A stretch of 48,706 nucleotides of DNA from Chloroflexota bacterium. GTDB taxonomy: Bacteria; Chloroflexota; Dehalococcoidia; Lucifugimonadales; UBA3495. Both the position numbers and the translations under genes were made by a program. Positions 6,458-15,747 of this stretch are shown here, piece after piece (positions within the stretch are counted from its first letter, which is position 1; the number at the start of each line of letters is the position of its first letter). Below the pieces are notes generated by a model, which saw only the letters and a list, made by a program, of their open reading frames with translations, did not search any database and was not told the DNA's origin. Location: positions 1 to 48,706 of the forward strand of contig VXOG01000096.1 in assembly GCA_009840165.1 (NCBI GenBank). The letters run 5' to 3'.

Positions 6458-7885
6458 TCACCGCCCCGGCTGTCGCGCCCGCAGGCCGAACCATATCGCG
6501 CCCAAGGCCGCCGTGATTGCCCCGATGCGAAACACGTCCCGGTAAGCCAGCAGGAACGCTTCGCTGACCGGCAGCGTAGTTTCGTAGTGATCGCTCAGTC
6601 CGGCAAATATCGCGCCCACTATCGCCACGCACAACACCGTGCCCGACGCTTGCGCCAGCGACATCGCTCCCGACGCGGTTCCGAACCGCTCCGATGGCAC
6701 GCTGCCCAGCATCAGCGCGTAGGCCGCCGACTGGAACCAGCCCACGCCCAGACCCACGATGGCAATCGCCCCGGCCGGATGCCAGATCGCCGAACCATCG
6801 TCCAGCGCCGACATCACCAGCAAACCCGTCGCCGTCAGACCCAGGCCAACCGCTCCAACAGGACGCACGCCCCAACGGTCGCACAGCCAGCCGCCCACCG
6901 GCGACGACATGATGTTGCACGTTGACATGATGGCGAACAGTATCCCCAACGTCACCGGGCTGCGATTCAATGAATCGGTGATGTAAAAGGGAAAGATGAA
7001 CCAGATCACGAATTGCGAGAAATGCCCCAGGAACATCGCTCCCGTCGCCGTCTGAAATCCCCTCAATCGCGCTAACGCGCCCGGCAGTACGGGGGACGCC
7101 GCCCGCCGTTCCACCCACACCAGCGCCACCAGAACCACCGGCGCAGCCGCCAGCATCGTGAGCACCACCGGCGATGCCCAACCAACGGCTTGCCCCAGGC
7201 GCAGCCCGATCATCAGGCACCACAACAGCGCCAACACCAGCACTGCCCCCGCCACGTCGAACCGGGGACGAGCCGCCGCTACGCCTGGGATCGAACTCGG
7301 AATCGCCAACAGGCCAATCCCCAATGCCAACGCTGCCAACGGAATACGGCCCCAGAACACCGCCGGCCAGTCGAACAACTGCACCAGCGGTCCTGCCGCC
7401 AGCGTGGACATCACCATCCCCGACGCCAGGCTTGCCGACGTGAACCCCATGGACAGTCCCCGGCGATGCTCCGGTAAAACCGACGCCGCGATGGCCGGCG
7501 CCGTACTGTACAAGCATCCCGTTCCCAACGCCTGTAACACGCGGAAGCCCACCAGGGGTTCCAGAGTGGGGGACAGCGACATGCACACCATCGACACCAG
7601 GTAGGTCACCGTCCCGAACAGATACACCATCCGCAGCCCGAAGCGGTCGGCGAACGCTCCCGCTCCCAGCGCCAGCCCCGCCCGCGTGGCGATGAACACC
7701 ACGATCACCCACTGCACGGCGGCCAGGTCGGTGCCGAAGGCGTCCCGCATCGCCGGCAATCCCACGTTGACCGCAAAGTCCAGCGACGCCAGCACCATCC
7801 CCAGCGCTGAAGCTGACGCCAGCGCCAGCGTTCGCCACGTTATGCGGACGCTGGCGTCGATGCTCGGTTCTGCGGCAGCAGGCAT
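6458..7885 (-). CDS. MFS transporter, drug:H+ antiporter type
   Basis: A 475-aa polytopic membrane protein. The first helix ends SLDFAVNVGLPAMRDAFG and is followed by the MFS motif A version GAFADRFGLRMVYLFG between helices 2 and 3. The many hydrophobic segments suggest 12 to 14 spans. This is closest in style to the DHA2/EmrB-QacA exporters, which expel small molecules using the proton gradient; the substrate cannot be told. It is transcribed toward the FTR gene, and a REP-like repeat lies between the two stops. No regulator gene is adjacent. The ATG start at 7885 lacks an obvious ribosome site. Confidence 0.85.
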   Translation of the reverse strand: MPAAAEPSIDASVRITWRTLALASASALGMVLASLDFAVNVGLPAMRDAFGTDLAAVQWVIVVFIATRAGLALGAGAFADRFGLRMVYLFGTVTYLVSMVCMSLSPTLEPLVGFRVLQALGTGCLYSTAPAIAASVLPEHRRGLSMGFTSASLASGMVMSTLAAGPLVQLFDWPAVFWGRIPLAALALGIGLLAIPSSIPGVAAARPRFDVAGAVLVLALLWCLMIGLRLGQAVGWASPVVLTMLAAAPVVLVALVWVERRAASPVLPGALARLRGFQTATGAMFLGHFSQFVIWFIFPFYITDSLNRSPVTLGILFAIMSTCNIMSSPVGGWLCDRWGVRPVGAVGLGLTATGLLVMSALDDGSAIWHPAGAIAIVGLGVGWFQSAAYALMLGSVPSERFGTASGAMSLAQASGTVLCVAIVGAIFAGLSDHYETTLPVSEAFLLAYRDVFRIGAITAALGAIWFGLRARQPGR

Positions 7886-7969
7886 GGCGGTTGATTGTAC
7901 GTCATTGCCACACTACTGGTGCGTCGCGGGACCTGATCAGAAGCGCGCTACGTGCGCTGCCTACGGGGT

Positions 7970-8662
7970 CTAGAGTGGCTCGTCACTTTCATCGCCAACC
8001 AGTGGCATAAAATCAGCCACGGCCAGGATTACGTCGGGAAATGCGCGGGGACTGATGCTCTCACCCACTCGGTAGGTACGGACGCTGGCGTACTCCGAAC
8101 CCGACGGCTCTGCGTAGGCGGTAACCTCCCGCGCCCGCAGGTTGGCGACCCACACCTCGGGGATGCCGGCGGCGGCATAGCGCGCCAGCTTTGGACCTTG
8201 GTCGTATGCTAGTGTGCTATCCGAAACCTCGACAACCAAGTGTACGTCAGATGGGAAATATGGCCCCATCTCACTCAAAGGACGCTCTCGCAAGACGGCA
8301 ATGTCGGGTTGCGGCGCGCTGCGGTCATTCAGCCGGATTGACCCCTGCACTCGCACAATCGCCCTGCCGATCAATGGTGGTACAAACAGTCGGTTCAGCC
8401 AATCAGTGCTGGATTCGTGAGGTTCGCCGAGAGGCGGCATGATGATTATCTCTCCATCTATAAGTTCGACGCGGTCATCCTCGTACAGGATGCCGGCAAC
8501 TTCCATCGCCAAGTACTCTTTCACCGTGAAGCTACGGCGACCAGCCAGCACTTCAGCCTGCTCGTCCGCGTTTATGATGCTGGCCTGAGCTAAAGCGGCG
8601 CATTCCTCCGCATTGAAAGGCCGCGCCGGCGGCATCGCAGTCGTCGTCAACGTTGTCGTCAT
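7970..8662 (-). CDS. Uma2 family (DUF820) restriction-like nuclease
   Basis: A 230-aa protein of the Uma2/DUF820 family, which has a PD-(D/E)XK nuclease fold. Visible family marks are YLAMEVAGILYEDDRVELIDGEI, seen as RVELIDGEIIIMPP, then APQPDIAVL, DVHLVVEVSDSTLAYD and KLARYAAAGIPEVWVANL. The acidic D of QPD and E of VEVSD fit the active site. The true start is the ATG at 8662 with GGAGG 8 nt upstream; a longer frame from 8698 has no ribosome site. Family members are abundant in cyanobacteria and Chloroflexota, but their role is not established. Confidence 0.88.
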   Translation of the reverse strand: MTTTLTTTAMPPARPFNAEECAALAQASIINADEQAEVLAGRRSFTVKEYLAMEVAGILYEDDRVELIDGEIIIMPPLGEPHESSTDWLNRLFVPPLIGRAIVRVQGSIRLNDRSAPQPDIAVLRERPLSEMGPYFPSDVHLVVEVSDSTLAYDQGPKLARYAAAGIPEVWVANLRAREVTAYAEPSGSEYASVRTYRVGESISPRAFPDVILAVADFMPLVGDESDEPL

Positions 8663-8803
8663 CTGCGGTTCCTCCGCGTGGTATCGCGCTTGGGGCAAAG
8701 GGATTGACAGTATGCGGATTTTATCATGCCGGTCATGCCCAACAGCGGTATGCTAATATCTCCCCATATCACATCGTCATTTCCTGCCCGGAGGTTCACT
8801 ACT

Positions 8804-10771
8804 ATGACTCAAAGCAACGGGACGCAAAATACCGGCGCTTTCGAGGCCCTGCTCCAGGAAGACCGCACCTATCCGCCGCCCGCCGAGTTCGTCGCCAACG
8901 CCAACATCGCCGACCCGGCTGTGTACGAGGAGGCGATGCAAGATCCCGAAGCATTCTGGGCTCGTTTCGCAGGCGAACTGGACTGGTTCAAGCCCTGGGA
9001 CACCGTGCTGGACTGGTCTGACGCCCCCTTCGCCAAGTGGTTCGTCGGCGGCAAGCTCAACGCCGCCTACAACTGCATCGACCGTCACCTCGACGGCCCC
9101 CGCAAGAACAAGGCGGCCATCATCTGGGAGGGAGAACCCGGCGACTGGCAGGTCTATACCTACCGGGACCTCTACCGCGAGGTCTGCAAGTTCGCCAACG
9201 GCCTGAAGAGCCTGGGCGTGCAGAAGGGCGACCGGGTTACGCTGTACCTCCCCATGGTGCCGGAACTGGCCATCGCCATGCTGGCCTGCGCCCGCATTGG
9301 CGCCCCTCACAGTATAGTCTTCGGCGGCTTCAGCGCCGAGTCCCTCCGCGACCGCATCGAGGACTCCCAGTCCAAGGTCATGATTACCGCCGATGGCGGC
9401 TGGCGCCGCGGCGGCATCATCCAGCTCAAGCAGAACGCCGACGCATCCATCGAGGGCGACACCCCCGTCGAGAAGGTCGTCGTCGTGAAACGCACCGCCC
9501 ACGACGTCCCTATGGTTGAAGGCCGCGATGTCTGGTGGCACGATCTGGTCGCCGACCAACCTCTCACCTGCGAGCCGGAGCAGATGGACAGCGAGGACAT
9601 GCTGTTCATGCTCTACACCAGCGGCACCACCGGGAAGCCCAAGGGCATCGTCCATACCACCGGCGGTTACATGACCGGCACCTACGCCACCAGCAAGTGG
9701 ATCTTCGACCTCAAGGAGGACGACGTTTACTGGTGCACCGCCGACATCGGTTGGGTCACCGGCCACAGCTACATCATCTATGGCCCGTTGGCCAACGGCG
9801 CGACCACGGTGATGTACGAAGGTTCGCCTGATTACCCCGACCGAGATCGCTTCTGGACCATCGTCGAGAAGTACGCCTGCACCATCTGCTACACCGCGCC
9901 CACTGCCATCCGCACGTTCATGCGCTGGGGCGAGGAATACCCTAACAAGCACGATATGTCCTCCCTGCGCCTGCTGGGCTCCGTCGGCGAACCCATCAAC
10001 CCCGAGGCCTGGGTCTGGTACTGGCAGCACATCGGCGGCGGGCGTTGCCCGGTGGTCGATACCTGGTGGCAGACTGAGACCGGCGCCATCATGATTTCCG
10101 CCCTGCCCGGCATCACCACCCTCAAGCCCGGCTCGGCCACGCAGCCGTTCCCCGGCATAGATGCCGCCATCCTGGACGAGCAAGGCAACGAGATCGGCCC
10201 CGGTGGTGGCGGTTACCTGGTCGTCCGCAAGCCCTGGCCCAGCATGCTGCGCGGCATCTACGGCGACCCCGAGCGGTTCGTGCAGCAGTATTGGTCCAAC
10301 TACGACGGCATCTACTTCACCAGCGACGGCGCCAAGCTGGATGAGGAATCCTACTTCTGGCTCCTCGGCCGCGTGGACGACGTGATCAACGTGTCGGCCC
10401 ACCGCATCAGCACCATGGAGGTTGAGTCCGCCCTGGTGGACAACCTCAAGGTCGCCGAGGCCGCCTGCATCGGCCGCAGCCACGAAGTCAAGGGACAGGC
10501 TATCGTCGCCTTCGTTACCCTCAAGGACCAGGTGGCCAGCTCTGACGACGTCATTAATGAATTGAAGCAGCACGTCGCCGGCAAGATCGGCCCCATGGCC
10601 CGCCCCGACGACATCTATTTCGCCGCCGAACTCCCCAAGACCCGCAGCGGCAAAATCATGCGTCGCCTGCTCCGCGACGTAGCCGAAGGCCGCGCCCTCG
10701 GCGACACCACCACCCTGGCCGACCCCGCCGTCGTAGAAATGCTCAAATCCCAGTACGACGACGAGGAGTAA
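8804..10771 (+). CDS. acs: Acetyl-CoA synthetase (AMP-forming)
   Basis: A 655-aa enzyme, close to the 652 aa of E. coli Acs. It activates acetate with ATP and CoA through acetyl-AMP, in the cytoplasm. The adenylation motif [11 protein letters not shown] begins at residue 271; [10 protein letters not shown] is present; the C-terminal [11 protein letters not shown] carries Lys617, the residue that is acetylated to switch the enzyme off in other bacteria. The ATG at 8804 has CGGAGG about 11 nt upstream; a frame extending to 8726 adds 26 unlikely residues. It is a single gene followed by a hairpin, then gatB. Confidence 0.96.
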   Translation: MTQSNGTQNTGAFEALLQEDRTYPPPAEFVANANIADPAVYEEAMQDPEAFWARFAGELDWFKPWDTVLDWSDAPFAKWFVGGKLNAAYNCIDRHLDGPRKNKAAIIWEGEPGDWQVYTYRDLYREVCKFANGLKSLGVQKGDRVTLYLPMVPELAIAMLACARIGAPHSIVFGGFSAESLRDRIEDSQSKVMITADGGWRRGGIIQLKQNADASIEGDTPVEKVVVVKRTAHDVPMVEGRDVWWHDLVADQPLTCEPEQMDSEDMLFMLYTSGTTGKPKGIVHTTGGYMTGTYATSKWIFDLKEDDVYWCTADIGWVTGHSYIIYGPLANGATTVMYEGSPDYPDRDRFWTIVEKYACTICYTAPTAIRTFMRWGEEYPNKHDMSSLRLLGSVGEPINPEAWVWYWQHIGGGRCPVVDTWWQTETGAIMISALPGITTLKPGSATQPFPGIDAAILDEQGNEIGPGGGGYLVVRKPWPSMLRGIYGDPERFVQQYWSNYDGIYFTSDGAKLDEESYFWLLGRVDDVINVSAHRISTMEVESALVDNLKVAEAACIGRSHEVKGQAIVAFVTLKDQVASSDDVINELKQHVAGKIGPMARPDDIYFAAELPKTRSGKIMRRLLRDVAEGRALGDTTTLADPAVVEMLKSQYDDEE

Positions 10772-10807
10772 AGCCAATCGCGTCCGACGTCATATCCGAG
10801 GCAACAC

Positions 10808-10839
10808 GGGGCAAGGCCAAATATCAGGTGCCTTGCCCC
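10808..10839 (+). terminator. Hairpin after acs
   Basis: GGGGCAAGGC (10808-10817) pairs perfectly with GCCTTGCCCC (10830-10839) around a 12-nt loop. There is no T tract, so termination is probable but not certain. Confidence 0.5.
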
Positions 10840-10878
10840 ATCAAGAATCGCTAATCAATCTCCTTAACGGGACCACCC

Positions 10879-12363
10879 ATGCAATACGAAACCGTCATCG
10901 GCCTCGAAGTCCACGTCCAGCTCGACACCCGCAGCAAGATGTTCTGCGCCTGTCCCGCTGACTACCAAGATGCCGAGCCCAACACCCGCACCTGCCCGGT
11001 CTGCCTCGGATTGCCCGGCGCGTTGCCCGTCATCAACCGCAGCGCCGTCGAGTACACCATGCTGACCGGCCTGGCCCTGCACTGCAGCATCCCCGAATTC
11101 ACCAAGTTTGACCGCAAGAACTATCCCTACCCCGACCTGATGAAGGGCTACCAGATCTCCCAGTACGACCTGCCCCTCGCGCTCGACGGCTACCTGGAAA
11201 TCGCCGGCGACTCCGACATCGGCCACGACCGGCGGCGCATCGGCGTCGAGCGTGTCCACCTTGAGGAAGACGTCGCCAAGATGCAGCACTTCCCCGACGG
11301 CGACGGCGGCGAGGGCTACTCCCTGGTGGACGTCAACCGCTCCGGCGTCCCCCTCATGGAAGTCGTCAGCAAGCCCGACCTGCGCTCCCCCGAGGAAGCC
11401 CGCCAGTACCTAACCTCATTGCATTCCCTGGTGCAGTACCTCGGCGTCTCCACCGCCAACATGCAGGACGGCAATTTCCGCTGCGACGCCAACGTCAGCA
11501 TCCGACCCATGGGCAGCGACACCTTCGGTACCCGCACCGAAATCAAGAACATGAACAGCTTCCGCTCCGTGTTCGATGCCCTCCAGTTCGAGGTTGAACG
11601 CCAGCGCCGCGTCCTCGAGGACGGCGGCCAAGTCGCCCAGGAAACCCGCGGCTGGGTCGAGGAACGCGAGGTCACAGTCTCCCAGCGCAGCAAGGAATAC
11701 GCCCACGACTACCGCTACTTCCCCGAACCCGACCTGCCGCCGCTGAATATCGGCCGCGATTGGGTCGCCCAACTCCAAACCGCGCTGCCGGAACTCGCCC
11801 CCCAGCGCAAAGCCCGTTTCATGTCCGACTACGGTCTGTCCGAATATGATGCTGACCTGCTCACCGGCTCCCGTGCCATGGCCGAATACTTCGAGGCAAC
11901 ACTGGCGCAGCACGACCCCGATAGCTCCTCCAACGCCGCCAAAGAAGTCGCCAACTGGATCCTGGGCGACCTTTCCCGCCTGCTCAACCAGGACCACCGG
12001 GACATCGCAGACTCGCCCGTCGCGCCGGCCGGCCTCTCCGACCTGCTGTCCCTCATCGCGGACGGAGCCCTGTCCACCTCCCTGGCGAAAACCGTGTTGG
12101 AGGAGATGTACGCCACCGGCGGTAACGCCGCCGACGTAGTAGAAGAAAAGGGTCTCGCCCAGATCAGCGACACCGGCGCCATCGAAGCCGCCGTCGCCGA
12201 GGCTATCGCCACCAACCCCAAAGCCGTCGCAGACTATCTCGACGGCAAGGAAAACGCCGCCCGTTTCCTCATGGGCCAGGTCATGCGCATCACCAAAGGC
12301 CAGGCCCAGCCCGATCTAGCCCTCCGCCTTGTCCAGGAAGGACTGGAAGCGCAGAAACCCTAA
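10879..12363 (+). CDS. gatB: Asp-tRNA(Asn)/Glu-tRNA(Gln) amidotransferase subunit B
   Basis: A 494-aa GatB, full length. It binds mischarged Glu-tRNA(Gln) or Asp-tRNA(Asn) in the GatCAB complex and activates it with ATP before transamidation. The catalytic cradle opens [15 protein letters not shown] and includes [22 protein letters not shown]-like [18 protein letters not shown], and [17 protein letters not shown]. The C-terminal GatB/YqeY domain (about 330-494) ends [18 protein letters not shown]. gatA and gatC are not in the window. secG follows 32 nt later. Confidence 0.96.
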   Translation: MQYETVIGLEVHVQLDTRSKMFCACPADYQDAEPNTRTCPVCLGLPGALPVINRSAVEYTMLTGLALHCSIPEFTKFDRKNYPYPDLMKGYQISQYDLPLALDGYLEIAGDSDIGHDRRRIGVERVHLEEDVAKMQHFPDGDGGEGYSLVDVNRSGVPLMEVVSKPDLRSPEEARQYLTSLHSLVQYLGVSTANMQDGNFRCDANVSIRPMGSDTFGTRTEIKNMNSFRSVFDALQFEVERQRRVLEDGGQVAQETRGWVEEREVTVSQRSKEYAHDYRYFPEPDLPPLNIGRDWVAQLQTALPELAPQRKARFMSDYGLSEYDADLLTGSRAMAEYFEATLAQHDPDSSSNAAKEVANWILGDLSRLLNQDHRDIADSPVAPAGLSDLLSLIADGALSTSLAKTVLEEMYATGGNAADVVEEKGLAQISDTGAIEAAVAEAIATNPKAVADYLDGKENAARFLMGQVMRITKGQAQPDLALRLVQEGLEAQKP

Positions 12364-12365
12364 CG

Positions 12366-12374
12366 TGATACAAT
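12366..12374 (+). promoter_or_regulatory. Extended -10 promoter candidate for secG
   Basis: TGATACAAT right after the gatB stop fits the extended -10 form TGnTATAAT with one mismatch, 22 nt before the secG ATG. Confidence 0.4.
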
Positions 12375-12395
12375 CAACGGTCACGGAGACACACA

Positions 12396-12611
12396 ATGGC
12401 CTTCCTCAACATCGCCCAGATCATCGCTTCCATCGTATTGGTGCTCATCATCCTGTCCCAGGTGCGCGAGGCCGGCAGCGGAATGTTCGGCAGTGCCCAG
12501 AACACTGTCCGCACGCGCCGCGGCCTGGAGCGCACCCTGTTCCAGCTCACCATCGTCCTCATCGTGATCTTCCTGGTCGTATCCACCGTCAGCGCGCGCT
12601 TCCCAAGCTAG
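12396..12611 (+). CDS. secG: Preprotein translocase subunit SecG
   Basis: A 71-aa protein with two transmembrane helices (about 4-22 and 49-67). The family's loop sequence follows the first helix (ILSQVREAGSGMFGSAQN, compare VLLQ...GxGLGxAFGG-type SecG loops). SecG assists SecYE during export driven by SecA, whose gene is also in this window but far away. The size and two-span layout match SecG well. A weak GGAG lies 7 nt upstream of the ATG. Confidence 0.85.
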   Translation: MAFLNIAQIIASIVLVLIILSQVREAGSGMFGSAQNTVRTRRGLERTLFQLTIVLIVIFLVVSTVSARFPS

Positions 12612-12621
12612 CTCGTCGTTC

Positions 12622-13527
12622 GTGGCCGGCATGACCGCGCCGCCCATCGTACTGCTCACTGACTTCGGCCTGTCCGACGCCTACGTCGGCATGATGCGCG
12701 GCGTCATCCACGGCATCAACCCGGCCGCCCACGTCATCGACCTCACCCACGGCATCGGCCCCCAGGACGTGCGCCACGGGGCCGTCGTCCTCGCCGATTC
12801 CTGCCGCTATTTCCCCACTGGCAGCGTCTTCGTCGCCGTCGTCGATCCCGGCGTTGGCACCGACCGCGCCGCTATCCTGCTGGAAACCCCCGATGCCCGG
12901 TTCGTCGCCCCCGACAATGGCCTCCTCACCCTGGTCTGCCGCCAGTACGTCCCGTCCTTCGGCGACACCAAGCAACCCGGCCTCGCGGCCGTACCCGCCG
13001 TTGGTTCCGCAAGCAGTGTTGCTCGCCCGAATGCGCCCTTTCCCAACCATTGCCGCGCCTGGCGCCTCACCAACCCCGACTACTGGCAACACCGCGTCAG
13101 CGCCACCTTTCACGGCCGCGACGTGTTCGCCCCCGTGGCCGCCCACCTGTCCGCCGGCGCGTGCGCGGACGCTCTCGGCGAACCCGCGCCGACCATCACC
13201 GCCCTCTCTCTACCCATCCCTCAACCCAACGGAAACACGATACGCGGCCAGGTCATCTTCGCCGACGCCTTCGGCAACCTGGTCACCAACATCACCGCCG
13301 ACCTGACGGATCAAATCGGCGCAACCGCCGGCAACCCCAACGCAACCGTCGCCATCGCCGGCCACACCATCACCGGCCTCTCCCGCACCTTCCACGACCC
13401 ACCCGGTCACGGCCTCCGCGCGCTGATCGGCAGCCACGGACGCCTTGAAATCGCCCTAGTGGACGGCAGCGCGTCGGCAACGCTAGGCGTCGGCAGTGGC
13501 GCGCCAGTGGTTGCAACCGCGTGTTAA
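12622..13527 (+). CDS. S-adenosyl-L-methionine hydroxide adenosyltransferase (DUF62)
   Basis: A 301-aa member of the DUF62/SAM hydroxide adenosyltransferase family, related to fluorinase and chlorinase. These enzymes split SAM to adenosine and methionine with water. The family opening IVLLTDFGLSDAYVGMMRGVI, seen as LLTDFGLSDAYVGMMRG, and DLTHGI, VVDPGVGTDR, ARFVAPDNGLLT and FHGRDVFAPVAAHL are present; GDAFGNLVTN-like ADAFGNLVTNIT lies in the C-terminal domain. No insertion typical of fluorinases was noticed. The start may instead be the ATG at 12631. It begins 10 nt after secG and is probably cotranscribed. Confidence 0.88.
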   Translation: MAGMTAPPIVLLTDFGLSDAYVGMMRGVIHGINPAAHVIDLTHGIGPQDVRHGAVVLADSCRYFPTGSVFVAVVDPGVGTDRAAILLETPDARFVAPDNGLLTLVCRQYVPSFGDTKQPGLAAVPAVGSASSVARPNAPFPNHCRAWRLTNPDYWQHRVSATFHGRDVFAPVAAHLSAGACADALGEPAPTITALSLPIPQPNGNTIRGQVIFADAFGNLVTNITADLTDQIGATAGNPNATVAIAGHTITGLSRTFHDPPGHGLRALIGSHGRLEIALVDGSASATLGVGSGAPVVATAC

Positions 13528-13621
13528 TACCCGGGAGGTCACCCGTAGTATCCAAAAGTCGCGCCTCGACATGAAACGCGCCTTATGCCACAGCAGCGTC
13601 GTCAGTGTCCACACCTGCCCG

Positions 13622-13630
13622 TGCTATAAT
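13622..13630 (+). promoter_or_regulatory. Extended -10 promoter, TGCTATAAT
   Basis: A perfect extended -10 (TGCTATAAT) lies 25 nt before the ATG at 13656, leaving a leader just long enough for the GAGGAA ribosome site. No good -35 is seen, as is usual for extended -10 promoters. Confidence 0.6.
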
Positions 13631-13655
13631 CGGGCATAGGATTGAGGAACCTGAA

Positions 13656-14573
13656 ATGTTGGATGCCGCGACCCAACAAGCCTTCCTGCAAGCCTTGGAA
13701 GAACAGCCAGACTTCCGGGCTGCTGTCCGCCGGCATCTGCTCACGCAGGAGTTATTAGAGCTGCCCGAGCGTTTCGCTGAATACTCAGTTGCTACCGAGC
13801 GACGCCTGACCAACCTGGAAACCACGTTGGCCAGTTTCATGGAATCCACTGAGCTGCGTCTGCAAGCCTTGGAGCAAGGCCAGGACGAACTCAAATCCGG
13901 CATGTCTGAAGTCAAGGCCGAACTGGCCAAAGTGCATACCAGACTCGGCAGCATGGACGGGCGACTCGACAGCATGGACGCGCGATTCGACAGTATGGAC
14001 GCGCGATTCGATAGCATGGATGGGCGACTCGACAGCATGGACGCGCGATTCGATAGCATGGATGGGCGACTCGACAGCATGGACGCGCGATTCGATAGCA
14101 TGGACGCGCGACTCGACCGGATGGACGGGCGGATGGATAACGGTTTCGGAACCAACTACGAAATCAAAGTCGCCAACAACTTCGGCAGCATCGCGGGGCG
14201 CAACCTCCGGCTGAGACGAACCAGAGTGCTGAAGGCCGCCATGACCCGCGCTGACGGCAATCTGAACAACATGATTGCCGACGCGGAAGATCGGGGCGCG
14301 ATAACCGAGGAGCAGGCCGTTGAATTGCTGGCCGTGGACCTGATTGCCAGTGGGCGCAGTCGGGACAACGGCCACGACGTGTATGTGGCCGCGGAGGTAT
14401 CCATCACCGTGGCCGACCAGGACATCGCCAGAGCCGCAGAGCGAGCTGAATACTTGGCAAGAGCCACCGGCCAAGCCGCAGTGCCGGCCGTTGTCGGAGA
14501 AAACATCGCTCCGGAACAGGAAGAACTGGCTCGTCAGCGGAGCGTAACTGTAATGCTGCTGCCGGCGGGCTGA
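13656..14573 (+). CDS. Coiled-coil protein with heptad repeats and PD-(D/E)XK-like C-terminus (DUF3782-like)
   Basis: A 305-aa protein. After a helical head (1-95) come nine 7-residue units (about 98-160) of the form DSMDARF/DSMDGRL, a regular coiled coil. The C-terminal part (about 165-305; NYEIKVANNFGSIAG, DVYVAAEVSITVADQDI, GQAAVPAVVGENI) resembles the nuclease-fold domain of DUF3782-type proteins common in cyanobacteria and Chloroflexota. Catalytic residues are not clearly intact, since the E-x-K site reads EVS. The start at 13656 has GAGGAA 8 nt upstream, so the 17-residue longer frame is rejected. Its role is unknown. A terminator follows. Confidence 0.75.
   Translation: MLDAATQQAFLQALEEQPDFRAAVRRHLLTQELLELPERFAEYSVATERRLTNLETTLASFMESTELRLQALEQGQDELKSGMSEVKAELAKVHTRLGSMDGRLDSMDARFDSMDARFDSMDGRLDSMDARFDSMDGRLDSMDARFDSMDARLDRMDGRMDNGFGTNYEIKVANNFGSIAGRNLRLRRTRVLKAAMTRADGNLNNMIADAEDRGAITEEQAVELLAVDLIASGRSRDNGHDVYVAAEVSITVADQDIARAAERAEYLARATGQAAVPAVVGENIAPEQEELARQRSVTVMLLPAG
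13947..14135 (+). repeat. Nine tandem 21-bp units inside a gene
   Basis: Units of 21 bp (GACAGCATGGACGCGCGATTC and close variants ending CGACTC) run without a break from 13947; the last unit is diverged. Each encodes one heptad, so copy-number change would keep the frame and only lengthen the coiled coil. Confidence 0.9.
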
Positions 14574-14620
14574 TTAACCCTATCTGCGACATCTCCGCGT
14601 GCTACCATTGCCCCATCCTC

Positions 14621-14647
14621 AAACCGGCGCACTACCCGCCGGTTTTT
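14621..14647 (+). terminator. Rho-independent terminator
   Basis: AAACCGGCG pairs with CGCCGGTTT (9 bp) around a 7-nt loop and runs into TTTTT. It ends the coiled-coil gene and sits just before the promoter of the E1 operon. Confidence 0.85.
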
Positions 14648-14649
14648 CG

Positions 14650-14655
14650 TATAAT
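14650..14655 (+). promoter_or_regulatory. -10 box before the E1 alpha gene
   Basis: A perfect TATAAT lies 38 nt upstream of the ATG at 14694, directly after the terminator hairpin. It is preceded by CG rather than TG, and the -35 would fall inside the hairpin. Confidence 0.4.
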
Positions 14656-14693
14656 TGCCCCACCTACCAACCAAACACAAGGAGCGTGCACCC

Positions 14694-15704
14694 ATGGCGC
14701 CCGACCGCGACACCTTATTGAAACTCTACCGCACCATGACCACCATACGGCACTTCGAGGAGCGCGGAGTCCCCGAAACCGGACAGCGCGGCATGTCCTC
14801 CTCTGTGCACTCGTCCGTCGGCCAGGAAGCCGTGCCCACCGGCGTTTGTGCCCACCTCTCTGACGACGACTACATCGGCAGCACCCACCGCGGCCACGGC
14901 CACTGCATCGCCAAGGGCGTCGATCCCAAGCTGATGATGGCCGAACTTTTCGGACGCAGCCACGGCCCCAACAAGGGCAAGGGCGGCTCCATGCACATCG
15001 CCGACATGAGCAAGGGTATGCTGGGCACCAACGGCATCGTCGCCGGCAGCGTCCCCCTGGCCGTCGGCGCCGCCCTCACCTCCAAGATCCAGCGCCTGGG
15101 CCGTGTCGCAGTGGCCTTCTTCGGCGACGGCGGAGCCAACCAGGGTGTGCTCCACGAGTGCATGAACCTGGCCTCCGTGTGGAAACTTCCCGTCATCTTC
15201 TGCTGCGAAAACAACGGCTACGCCGAATCCACTCCCGTCGAATACGGTCTCTCCGTGGCCAACGTAGCCGATCGCGCCGCCGGCTATGACATGCCCGGGT
15301 TCCACGTGGACGGCATGGATGTGCTCGCCGTGTACGAAGCCGCCGGAGAAGCCGTCTCCCGCGCCCGCGCCGGCGATGGCCCCGCGCTGCTCGAAGCCCG
15401 CACCTACCGCTACTACGGCCACACCGTTTTCGACAATCCTCTGACCTATCGCACCAAGGAGGAGGAAGACCACTGGCGCGCCCGCGACCCGCTGCTCACC
15501 TTCCGCAACCACATGATCGCCCAGGGCAACGTCATCACCGCCGAAGAGCTGGATCAGATGGACGAGGAAGCCCGCGTCCTGATGGAAGAGGCCGTGGCCT
15601 TCGCCGACGCCAGCCCCCTGCCCGAACCTCACGAAATCTACGAGGACGTGTACGCCGACTACCCCGTCGATATGATGCGCCGCGGCGCCAACATGGCCGT
15701 GTAA
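14694..15704 (+). CDS. Thiamine-diphosphate-dependent dehydrogenase E1 alpha subunit
   Basis: A 336-aa E1 alpha of the pyruvate/acetoin/branched-chain 2-oxoacid dehydrogenase family. It carries the ThDP motif GDGGANQGVLHECMNLASVW...NN, seen as FFGDGGANQGVLHE and CENNGYAEST, and the phosphorylation-loop region YRYYGHTVFD. GHGHCIAKGVD, FGRSHGPNKGKGGSMH and NGIVAGSVPLAVGAAL are very close to acetoin and pyruvate dehydrogenases. AAGGAG precedes the ATG at 14694; the longer frame from 14655 overlaps the promoter. It works with the E1 beta encoded 43 nt downstream. No E2 or E3 gene is nearby, so the 2-oxo acid cannot be fixed from context. Confidence 0.93.
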   Translation: MAPDRDTLLKLYRTMTTIRHFEERGVPETGQRGMSSSVHSSVGQEAVPTGVCAHLSDDDYIGSTHRGHGHCIAKGVDPKLMMAELFGRSHGPNKGKGGSMHIADMSKGMLGTNGIVAGSVPLAVGAALTSKIQRLGRVAVAFFGDGGANQGVLHECMNLASVWKLPVIFCCENNGYAESTPVEYGLSVANVADRAAGYDMPGFHVDGMDVLAVYEAAGEAVSRARAGDGPALLEARTYRYYGHTVFDNPLTYRTKEEEDHWRARDPLLTFRNHMIAQGNVITAEELDQMDEEARVLMEEAVAFADASPLPEPHEIYEDVYADYPVDMMRRGANMAV

Positions 15705-15747
15705 CGCGCTTGCCCCGGAACCATCACTCCCATTGGAGGCTGAAAAT

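Noticed and set aside
6414-7838. A second long minus-strand frame over the MFS gene
   Set aside because: The product is glycine/arginine-rich and lacks membrane spans; the 475-aa MFS frame has clear family motifs.
8777-10777. A 666-codon open frame antisense to acs
   Set aside because: It mirrors acs almost exactly, its product is low-complexity G/V/D/A-rich with no domain, and it arises from the strong codon bias of acs.
13947-14135. CRISPR-like array
   Set aside because: The 21-bp units have no spacers and lie in frame inside a gene.
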